Source: Sphaerimonospora sp050942215
GTDB lineage: Bacteria; Actinomycetota; Actinomycetes; Streptosporangiales; Streptosporangiaceae
Assembly: GCF_050942215.1 (NCBI RefSeq)
Contig: NZ_CP192056.1
Span: 2,604,001 to 2,668,000, forward strand
Direction of reading: 5' to 3'
DNA length: 64,000 nucleotides
The first letter of the stretch is position 1. The number at the start of each line of letters is the position of its first letter. The notes beneath the pieces were generated by a model, which saw only the letters and a program-made list of their open reading frames with translations, was not told the origin of the DNA and did not search any database. A program made the position numbers and the translations under genes. Shown here in pieces: positions 54,863-64,000 of this stretch.

Positions 54863-54920
54863 CCATGGGTCCCGGCAGCACATCCATATGATCGTCTAGC
54901 CCGATGGAGCCCTGGTCGCC

Positions 54921-55217
54921 ATGCCTCGCGAGCACACCCTGACGTACTTCCTCGGCAAGCTGGCGCGGGAACTGGAACTCCGCGGGCTGGAGGCGTCGCT
55001 GCGCCCCGATCCGCCGTCGCTGAAGGTCCGCGACCCGGATGCGGCGATCTTCAGCGAGACGGTCGACTGCGTGGCGATGTCGGACGGCTGCTTCTACCGC
55101 TGGTCCTGGGGCGACGTGGTCGAGAGTGCGGACGAGCCGGCCGCAGCCGCCGACCGGATCGTCCGGGTCTTCACGACCGGCGATCCCCGCCCCCACCCCG
55201 GCCTGGAGGGCGTCTGA
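54921..55217 (+). CDS. Small hypothetical protein
   Basis: Product of 98 residues, MPREHTLTYFLGKLARELELRGL onward, with EASLRPDPPSLKVRDPDAAIFSETVDCVAMSDGCFYRWSWGDVVESADE. The FYRWSWGDxxE segment recurs in small actinobacterial proteins of unknown role. No signal peptide or membrane segment. The ATG has no clear ribosome site. It is convergent with the MBL gene, 24 bp away. Function unknown. Confidence 0.65.
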   Translation: MPREHTLTYFLGKLARELELRGLEASLRPDPPSLKVRDPDAAIFSETVDCVAMSDGCFYRWSWGDVVESADEPAAAADRIVRVFTTGDPRPHPGLEGV

Positions 55218-55241
55218 GCGCCGCCCTCCGGCCGGTGCGGC

Positions 55242-55883
55242 TCACCAGCCGCGTGCCTTCCACTCCGCCAGGTGCGGACGCTCGGCCCCGAGCGTCGTGT
55301 CCTTGCCGTGGCCGGGGTAGACCCACGTCTCGTCGGGCAGCCGGTCGAACAGCCGCTCCACCACGTCGGTGTAGAGCCGCTCGAACCTCGCCGGGTCCTT
55401 CTCGGTGTTGCCGACGCCCCCCGGGAAGAGCGAGTCGCCGGTGAACAGGTGCCCCGGGTAGTGCAGCGCGATCGAGCCGGGCGTGTGGCCGCGCAGATGG
55501 ACGACCTCCAGCGCGATCACCCCGACGGTCACCCTGTCCCCGTGCTCGACCTCCTGGGTGACCCGTACGGGCAGCTCGGGCGCGTCGAGCGGGTGGGCCA
55601 CGATCTGGGCGCCGGTGGCCCTGGCCACCTCCTCCAGCGCCATCCAGTGGTCCATGTGCCGGTGGGTGGTCACGATCGAGCTGATCGGGTGGTCGCCGAT
55701 GAGCCCGAGCAGCCGGTCGGGCTCAGCTGCGGCGTCGATCAGCAGGCCGTCACCCGTCTCCGCGCACCGCAGCAGGTAGGCGTTGTTGCCGAAGTCACCC
55801 ACCTCGATCTTCGAGATGGTCAGCGCGGGCAGCTCCCGCACGTCCGCCGGCCCGTTCTTGACGACGTCGCCCGTGTAGGTCAT
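55242..55883 (-). CDS. Glyoxalase II-like MBL-fold hydrolase
   Basis: Product of 213 residues with the metallo-beta-lactamase fold. SSIVTTHRHMDHWMALEEV supplies HxHxDH (about residue 73), then HLRGHTPGSIALHYPGHLFTGDSLFPGGVG gives the bridging His and Asp, and VYPGHGKDTTLG the final His. This pattern is that of hydroxyacylglutathione-hydrolase-type enzymes; in actinomycetes, which lack glutathione, a mycothiol- or bacillithiol-linked thioester or persulfide substrate is likelier (inference). Confidence 0.85.
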   Translation of the reverse strand: MTYTGDVVKNGPADVRELPALTISKIEVGDFGNNAYLLRCAETGDGLLIDAAAEPDRLLGLIGDHPISSIVTTHRHMDHWMALEEVARATGAQIVAHPLDAPELPVRVTQEVEHGDRVTVGVIALEVVHLRGHTPGSIALHYPGHLFTGDSLFPGGVGNTEKDPARFERLYTDVVERLFDRLPDETWVYPGHGKDTTLGAERPHLAEWKARGW

Positions 55884-56079
55884 CTGTCTCCCCTTCGTGC
55901 TTCCGTACGGCTCACGCTAGCGCGGTGACCCCGACGGCGGCGGGGCCGCTCACCGCGCCGGGAGGAGGCGCGAAGCCCGCTCCTGCGGGCCTTCGCCTGC
56001 GGTCCTCGCCCCCGAGTCCCCGGGAACGGGGACGGGGATTCGCCGGTACGCATACCCTGGACAGAGAGGTCGCCGGAAA

Positions 56080-56102
56080 TTGTCGGTGGCGCCGGATAGC
56101 CT
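56080..56102 (+). promoter_or_regulatory. PafBC-type DNA-damage promoter of uvrA
   Basis: TTGTCGGTG (56080-56088), eight bases, TAGCCT (56097-56102) matches exactly the mycobacterial RecA-independent damage promoter consensus TTGTCRGTG-N8-TAN3T. It lies 44 bp before the uvrA GTG. PafBC is the known activator of such promoters. Confidence 0.75.
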
Positions 56103-56145
56103 CCCCGGGCACCTCTGTTGACTTCTTCGAACTATCGGGACCGCC

Positions 56146-58986
<2,841 letters not shown>

Positions 58987-59054
58987 ACCTTCCTGCCGCG
59001 CGGGGTGTACAGACGGCATAGGGTTCAGCGGAGCAAGGCAAGAGAGGACGAACG

Positions 59055-59462
59055 ATGACTGAGAGCACGACGGACACGACGCGCCGTGCTGTGATCTTCG
59101 GAGCCGGGGGAGCGGGACTGGCGGCGGCGCTCGCCGCGTGCGGTGGCGACGCGGGGGCTCCCGCGGCCAAGCCCACCGGCCCGATCGCACAGACCTCGGA
59201 CATCCCCGAGGGCGGCGGAAAGATCTTCGAGGATCTGAAGGTCGTCGTGACCCAGCCCGTCAAGGGGGAGTTCAAGGCGTTCAGCGCGGTCTGCACGCAC
59301 CAGAGCTGCCTGGTCGGCACCGTCTCCAACGGCACGATCAACTGCCACTGTCACGGCAGCAAGTTCGACGTCGCCGACGGCTCGGTCAAGGACGGCCCGG
59401 CCGGCGCGCCGCTGCCCGAGCAGAAGATCAGCGTGACCGACGGCGGCATCACCCTCGCGTGA
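59055..59462 (+). CDS. Rieske [2Fe-2S] lipoprotein
   Basis: Product of 135 residues. The N-terminus TTRRAVIFGAGGAGLAAALAACGG has a twin-arginine pair, a short hydrophobic stretch and a lipobox-like LAAC, so it is likely Tat-exported and lipid-anchored. The Rieske domain keeps both ligand boxes, VCTHQSCLVG and NCHCHGSKFD, each giving Cys and His ligands; the conserved second Cys of each box fits a disulfide-stabilised high-potential centre. It is not in a cytochrome bc operon, so its electron partner is unknown. A hairpin terminator follows. Confidence 0.88.
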   Translation: MTESTTDTTRRAVIFGAGGAGLAAALAACGGDAGAPAAKPTGPIAQTSDIPEGGGKIFEDLKVVVTQPVKGEFKAFSAVCTHQSCLVGTVSNGTINCHCHGSKFDVADGSVKDGPAGAPLPEQKISVTDGGITLA

Positions 59463-59486
59463 CATGCGCGGACATACGTAACCGAG

Positions 59487-59526
59487 ACCGGGGCGGCCAG
59501 GGTGATCGACTTCATGCCGCCCCGGT
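59487..59526 (+). terminator. Terminator after the Rieske gene
   Basis: ACCGGGGCGGC (59487-59497) pairs perfectly with GCCGCCCCGGT (59516-59526) around an 18-nt loop, 24 bp past the stop. Confidence 0.6.
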
Positions 59527-59755
59527 ACGCCGACTCGGACATGGTTCGTATCGGGGAGCGCCCCGCAGCGAGAGCACCCATTGAACGCTAACGCGGATTT
59601 ACTCAGCGCCGGACAACAAACGATCAGGCGGCCTAGCTTGAAGGGCATAGAAACCCGCGGTCAGGCCACCATGACTGCTCCTCGCATCGGCCTGTCCCAG
59701 CGAATACCCTCGGTCAGGTGACCAAGCGGTTTCGGGACGCCATGAGTGCTTTCCA

Positions 59756-60290
59756 TCATCCTTCCCGTCCCTGTAGGACTTGGATGGCTTTGACCAGCTG
59801 ACGTGCCCGTTTGGGGCAACAATGGAGCTTTCGAAGGATCCGCCGGCCCTTCAGTTGCGCATTTGCCTGTTCGCCGGGACCACGCAGCTTGGCATGGGCA
59901 GAGTTGGCGACCTTCTGCCCGACCGGCTTCCCCCGCCCCTTGTACGGCACCCGGACCGGCTCACCAGCGCCGATGTACCCTTGTCAGCGAGCGTGACCAG
60001 GCCGACAGTCCTGAGACGGCGGATGACTCCCCAAATCCGGTCGTGCACCGAACCCGGCAGCGATCCCGACGTCACACGATCGTGCCATCCGGAGCAGCCA
60101 GGACCTGGATGTTCATCCGGTGGCACCGGCTCTTACCCGAGTAGTACGGCCGGTCGGCGGCGACCCGGTCGATACGGATCAGCGTCCCGTCAAGCACCAG
60201 GTAGGGGTGAACTTGATGCGCCGAAGCGACCCGCAGAAGCAGGAAGACGGCTTTCAGAGTCTTCGGCCCTACGCCGCAGAGCCTATACAA
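59756..60290 (-). pseudogene. IS5-family (DDE_Tnp_4-type) transposase remnant
   Basis: Three fragments in different frames read as one transposase on the minus strand. 60290-60072 gives VGPKTLKAVFLLLRVASAH and PYLVLDGTLIRIDRVAADRPYYSGK (start of the DDE core). About 60126-59960 gives SGSLPGSVHDRIWGVIRRLRTVGLVTLADKG. 59950-59756 gives NSAHAKLRGPGEQANAQLKGRRILRKLHCCPKRARQLVKAI, the C-terminal catalytic Glu region. At least two frameshifts and a missing N-terminus make it inactive. No intact terminal inverted repeats are obvious. It sits next to the Rhs toxin tip, a usual place for IS scars. Confidence 0.78.
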
Positions 60291-60477
60291 TCAGATATTG
60301 AACTGATGTGTTGCATTCGGATCGGCTAAATCCCTGAATTCGTCGAAATGTTTGCCGTTCCTTTTATGGATTGTGGTGCCTCATCCTCCGTTCTGGTGCA
60401 TAATGCGGACCCCCTCCCCTGCTGCGTTATGAATCGCTTGAGTCGATGTTTGCGACTCATCATCGAATCGTCAGCTC
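60291..60477. other. Low-GC intergenic scar with a possible HINT-end relic
   Basis: This stretch is AT-richer than the rest of the window. On the plus strand one frame reads ASSSVLVHNADP (about 60383-60418), resembling the conserved VLVHNA end of Rhs HINT domains, but in the opposite orientation to the Rhs gene and without flanking HINT sequence. It may be a decayed, inverted toxin cassette or chance. Confidence 0.3.
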
Positions 60478-60834
60478 TCATTCCTTTGATTTCAGGTGAG
60501 TCAGCCATCGACGAGCAAACGCTCCTGACACGGGTTCGAAAATCTCAGGCGATGATGCTTCCATAAAAAAGTCTACAAGCCGCTCATCGAGCTGGATATC
60601 TTCCCTCATCTCAACTGCGTCGGCCCATTCCGATACCGTATCCGCCGAAATGTCGTCGGACAAAAAGGCCTCGAGGATTCGCGTTACGTCTGCGACAGAT
60701 ACGAAAAGAAGTGGATGATCAACGTCCCATGGGTATGTGTGAAGTTGGTCGACAAGAGCGGATACGGGCCTTTGTAGCCTGACCAGGTCGTGGAGGAGTG
60801 CTAGACGTTCCTCGCTTCCTCTCTCTGGCATCAC
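60478..60834 (-). CDS. Probable immunity protein of the Rhs toxin
   Basis: Product of 118 residues, acidic and helical: PWDVDHPLLFVSVADVTRILEAFLSDDISADTVSEWADAVEMREDIQLDE. It begins with GTG 60834 overlapping the Rhs stop (GTGA), the normal place for the immunity gene of a polymorphic toxin. The D-V-x-x-I/V-L-x-x-F/Y-L then S-A-x-x-V-x-x-W-A pattern occurs in small proteins beside toxin genes. Low GC, like the toxin tip, suggests the pair was acquired as a cassette. Identity as immunity rests on context and is not tested. Confidence 0.72.
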   Translation of the reverse strand: MMPERGSEERLALLHDLVRLQRPVSALVDQLHTYPWDVDHPLLFVSVADVTRILEAFLSDDISADTVSEWADAVEMREDIQLDERLVDFFMEASSPEIFEPVSGAFARRWLTHLKSKE

Positions 60835-63800
60835 ATTTTGTCCTTGATGTGAGCGACTTTTCCGTCCGGAGTGACGGTGATCTTTCTAACGGATATCGTT
60901 TTTCCTTCGGCATTGACTATCTTACGATAGATTGCGTAAGAGCCCGGAACTCTCCCAGGAACCCGAACTTCAAATTTTACGTTTCCTGTTCTGTATCGAG
61001 TGATCTCGATATCGTCCTTGTATTTCGATAGTTTCCCTGCGAAACGCTTGTAGTTCTTGGCTTGGGCGGCGTTAAGAGCTCCGGGCCCAATCTTGCATGG
61101 ACCAGCGTTGTGGACGAGGACGTCAACATCTCCGGCAGCCACATGGTAGGTGTGCAGTCCGCTGACCGTGAGGTTGTGGACACGCTGGTTGCTTCGATGA
61201 TAGGTGCTGGTGCTTAGGACCGCGAGCCCGTCACCGCCGTCGGAGGTGAGTACCCGCATCCCGGCTTGCAGGTCCTTGGCATTGAACCAGTGGCCTTGGT
61301 CTTCGGACCAGAAGGGATGCTGGTCGGTGGCGATGATGACACCGGTCTCGTCTCCATACGTTCCGTCCGTGTCGACGGTGATCTCAACGAGGTTTTTGTC
61401 TCCTTCGCTGGTGAGCAGTGCGAGGACAGCGCGTGCTTCAGTCTTCCTGGTGACCGGGTCGGTGGCCAAAACCTCGTCGCCGACTTCGACTTGCTCGATC
61501 GGCTTTTGGGTGCCGTCGGCCATCAGCACCATAGTGCCGGGGATGAAACTGCTGCAGAGCTTCTTAACAGTCTTACCGAGAAAACCGAGAGCTTTACCGA
61601 GTTCGTCTCCGTAGCCGAAGGCCAGTTTTATGCCGGTGGCTCCACCTTTCCCTGCGGGAATCATGCCCACGGCCGCCATTGCGCAGGCACCGAGATCTGC
61701 ATCATTGATGCATTTATCGAAGTCCTCCATGAGGAACTGCATCACTTGGTCAACAAATCGTTCTGGCTGCTCGCTGTGTTTGAACGGGTTGTAGCCGAGA
61801 AGGTTGGCGACGCCGAGCGCGCAGTCGGGGACGATGGCACACATCTTGCCATGGTCGCTGAACAGCACCCTTACCTGGTTCCATCGCTTTATCAGGGTTT
61901 CCTTGGCCTTCTGGGCCGACTTGCGAACCCTGTCGCACTGCTTGGCGCCGTGCTCCTTGGCGCATTCACGCCACTTCGCATCGGCAGCCGCTTTCTTACA
62001 TGTCGCAGATGCCCTCTCTGCGGGGTGATGCTCGCACGGTTTTGTTGCTAAGCCAGTCGGGTCGGACAGGCCGATGGGGTTGTTGCCGGCGTAGGCGTAG
62101 GGATTGGCCCATTGGGGTTGGCGCAGGTCAAGAAGCGGGTCGGTGGTGATGAATTTGGCGATTGTGGGGTCGTAGTAGCGCGCGGATAGGTAGGTCAGGC
62201 CGGTGGAGTCGTCTTCGACTTTGCCGAGGAAGCCCAGGTCGGTGAAGGGGAGGTCGTCGGCGCCGCGGCGCTGGCCGAAGGGCAGGTAGCGTTCGCGGGA
62301 GACGGCGCCGGTGTTGTCGTTGACGGCGAGTTGGACGGAGCCGTGCAGACCGGATGTGAGCCAGGTGACGCCGTCGCCGCCGATGCGCATGGCGACGGTG
62401 GCGCCGTCGGGGGTGGTGTAGTAGCGCTTGCCGGTGATGGTGTCCCCGTCAACCTCGATGTCCATCGAGCCCAGATAGAGGGTGGCCTTGCCGCCGGGGT
62501 CGCGGCGGATGAGGCGTTCGCCGTCGGCGTCGTAGACCATCGTGGTGTCCTGGCCGTCGATGGTGGCCTTCTCCAACTGGCCGAGTTCGTTCCAGGTGAG
62601 GGTGCCGTTCTTGCCGCCTACGGTGCGGGCAGTGAGCTGTCCGGTCTTGTCGTAGGTGTAGGTGTCGGTACCGCTGGGGCGGGTGATGGAGGTGACCGCA
62701 TTCGGCCGTACCGCGTTCGCGCCGGGCTGTGGATAGGTGTAGGTGGCGGTCTGCCCGCCATCGGTGATGCTGGTGATGTTGCCGACGGCGTCGTAGGTGA
62801 ACGACTGGGCGTAGGGGTCGATGCCCTGGTTGTCGGCCGCGCCGGTGCCCGTGCCGCAGTCTGTGGCGGTAGTGGTCCAGGCCTGGGTCAGCCGGTGTAG
62901 GCCGTCGTAGGTGAAGCACTCCGCCTGTCCCGGGCTGGTGTCGGCGGCGGTGGCGGCGTCCAGGATTCGGGTGATCTCGCCGGAGATGTCGTAGGTGTAG
63001 CGGTCGTCCTGGGTGGTCACCGGGTTGAGGGTGTCGGCCTTGGTCGTGGTGGTGACCGACTTCAGCCAGCCGGTCGAGTTGTCCCAGGCCAGGGTGCGTT
63101 TGATCTTGCCGCTCGCGCCGTAGGAGCGTTCGGTCAAGCGTGCGGTGGGGGAGTAGGTGGTGGCGTGGACGTAGGTGAAGCCGCCGCCGAGGCCGGAGGT
63201 CATGGCCTGCGGCAGTCCGAGGTCGGTGTAGGTGGAGGTGACCGTCTCCGTTGGGAGGCCGCCGGCGGCGGGCATGGTGTAGGTCGCGGTGTCGCCGGCG
63301 GTGTTGTAGGTGGTGGCGAAGGTGTAGGTCCCGGCCAGCAACCCCTCTGAGGACGGGACCGTCAGGGTGGAGCCGGTGGGGCGGCCCATGGTGTCGTAGC
63401 CGGTCACCGCGTCGACGTAGGCGTTGCCGCCGGAATACCGGGTGGCGGAGGTCAGCTGGCCCTTGGCGACCGTGTCGTACGTCCATTCGGCGAGCTTGGT
63501 GCCCGAGTCGGGCTCTCCGGACCAGACGGCGGTGGTGCGGCCGAGGTCGTCATAGGTGTAGGAGACCTTCTGGCCCTTGCCGTCGGTGGACCACAGCAGG
63601 CGCCCGGCCGCGTCGTAAGCCTGCTCGGAGTCGCCTGCGTCGGGGTCATGGGCGGCGATCCGCCGTCCGAGCAGATCGTAGGTGAAGGTGCGGACGTTGC
63701 CGTTCGCGTCGGTCTGCTTGATGAGCTGACCCTTGCGGTCGTATTCGTAGTTGGTGTCGTAATACGCGGGGACGTCCACGGTCAGCTGCTGCCAGGCGGT

Positions 63801-64000
63801 CCATTCGGAGGTGAAGCCGGCGTTGACCGAGCGGACCCGCCAGCGGATCTTCCACCCGTCCTGTAGTTTCCCGGCCGGGACGGTGGCGACGGCGTCGTTA
63901 CCGGAGGTCACCCCGGTGACGGTGGTGGTCCAGATCTGACCGGTGCCTTGGCCGTCGGGGGCCGCGGGGTCGTGCTCTAGCTCGAACTCCGCGCCGAGTT
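60831..64000 (-). CDS. Rhs-repeat polymorphic toxin with HINT domain (5' end outside window)
   Basis: More than 1050 residues; the frame stays open to the window edge, so the N-terminus is missing. Reading N to C: a fibronectin/carbohydrate-binding-like piece (IRWRVRSVNAGFTSEWTAW), then many RHS/YD repeats of the form YDxxGRLxxxxD/TYTYDxxGQLT. The core end is YLSARYYDPTIAKFITTDPLLD and NPYAYAGNNPIGLSDPTG (about 62060-62190). A variable helical segment follows, then a HINT self-cleaving domain (61107-61556; CSSFIPGTMVLMADG to VLVHN). Last is a toxin tip of about 91 residues (60831-61106) ending RVPGSYAIYRKIVNAEGK and KVAHIKDKM. The tip and helical segment are AT-richer than the RHS core. Tip activity is unknown; a small basic nuclease is plausible. 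Confidence 0.88.
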   Translation of the reverse strand, partial: LGAEFELEHDPAAPDGQGTGQIWTTTVTGVTSGNDAVATVPAGKLQDGWKIRWRVRSVNAGFTSEWTAWQQLTVDVPAYYDTNYEYDRKGQLIKQTDANGNVRTFTYDLLGRRIAAHDPDAGDSEQAYDAAGRLLWSTDGKGQKVSYTYDDLGRTTAVWSGEPDSGTKLAEWTYDTVAKGQLTSATRYSGGNAYVDAVTGYDTMGRPTGSTLTVPSSEGLLAGTYTFATTYNTAGDTATYTMPAAGGLPTETVTSTYTDLGLPQAMTSGLGGGFTYVHATTYSPTARLTERSYGASGKIKRTLAWDNSTGWLKSVTTTTKADTLNPVTTQDDRYTYDISGEITRILDAATAADTSPGQAECFTYDGLHRLTQAWTTTATDCGTGTGAADNQGIDPYAQSFTYDAVGNITSITDGGQTATYTYPQPGANAVRPNAVTSITRPSGTDTYTYDKTGQLTARTVGGKNGTLTWNELGQLEKATIDGQDTTMVYDADGERLIRRDPGGKATLYLGSMDIEVDGDTITGKRYYTTPDGATVAMRIGGDGVTWLTSGLHGSVQLAVNDNTGAVSRERYLPFGQRRGADDLPFTDLGFLGKVEDDSTGLTYLSARYYDPTIAKFITTDPLLDLRQPQWANPYAYAGNNPIGLSDPTGLATKPCEHHPAERASATCKKAAADAKWRECAKEHGAKQCDRVRKSAQKAKETLIKRWNQVRVLFSDHGKMCAIVPDCALGVANLLGYNPFKHSEQPERFVDQVMQFLMEDFDKCINDADLGACAMAAVGMIPAGKGGATGIKLAFGYGDELGKALGFLGKTVKKLCSSFIPGTMVLMADGTQKPIEQVEVGDEVLATDPVTRKTEARAVLALLTSEGDKNLVEITVDTDGTYGDETGVIIATDQHPFWSEDQGHWFNAKDLQAGMRVLTSDGGDGLAVLSTSTYHRSNQRVHNLTVSGLHTYHVAAGDVDVLVHNAGPCKIGPGALNAAQAKNYKRFAGKLSKYKDDIEITRYRTGNVKFEVRVPGRVPGSYAIYRKIVNAEGKTISVRKITVTPDGKVAHIKDKM

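Noticed and set aside
56120..56140. LexA box before uvrA
   Set aside because: Only the half-site TCGAAC is present; the second half does not match. The PafBC-type motif upstream explains control better.

Overview
The window is a high-GC actinobacterial chromosome segment. The 23S gene carries the extra domain III stretch typical of high-GC Gram-positives, GTG/TTG starts and 4-nt stop/start overlaps are frequent, and the gene order is actinobacterial. The 16S sequence and gene content fit Streptosporangiales (Microbispora, Streptosporangium, Nonomuraea type); this is a judgement from reading, not a database match.

Layout. 1-9.5 kb: mltG-aroE, then infC-rpmI-rplT (with an attenuator-like leader and an ATC start codon), an rRNA methyltransferase, an orphan PAS histidine kinase and pheST. 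9.7-12.8 kb: a minus-strand pair, a secreted polysaccharide deacetylase with a CBM2 and an acyl-CoA synthetase. 12.9-24 kb: argCJBDFR, argG, argH, an alkyladenine DNA glycosylase and tyrS, with ARG boxes before argC. 24-30.2 kb: one rRNA operon (16S-23S-5S, no tRNA seen) ending in two U-tract terminators. 30.9-33.5 kb: a TPR protein with a long Arg/Asp/Gly-rich disordered N-terminus. 33.5-38.3 kb: an MBL hydrolase, an SSB-like protein, and a LacI-controlled GH36 alpha-galactosidase. 38.4-46 kb: DUF1015, a short TPR protein, a HAD phosphatase, SCP2, a small protein, tlyA, NAD kinase and recN. 46-52 kb: steA, steB, then a WecA/MraY-like phosphoglycosyltransferase, a MurJ-like flippase and a GT4 glycosyltransferase. 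52-55.9 kb: terC behind a manganese (yybP-ykoY) riboswitch, psd-pssA, a small protein and a glyoxalase II-like MBL enzyme. 56-59.5 kb: uvrA under a PafBC-type DNA-damage promoter, and a Rieske lipoprotein. 59.7-64 kb: a broken IS5-type transposase, an immunity-like gene and the 3' part of a large Rhs protein with a HINT domain and a variable toxin tip; the Rhs gene runs off the window.

The backbone (infC-rpmI-rplT-methyltransferase-pheST-arg genes-mpg-tyrS-TPR-HAD-small protein-tlyA-NAD kinase-recN-steA-steB) follows the same order as Mycobacterium tuberculosis Rv1641-Rv1698. The rRNA operon, the deacetylase/ligase pair and the galactosidase block therefore look like insertions into a conserved arc.

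The most notable unexplained structure is a 53-bp-period intergenic repeat found at two loci 22 kb apart (18913-19038 and 41233-41472). The second copy is arranged as three direct plus three inverted units, making a palindrome of about 240 bp. Other points of interest are the disordered Arg-rich TPR protein next to the rRNA operon, the steAB-linked glycolipid gene set, stacked metal control of terC, and the Rhs toxin/immunity tip.
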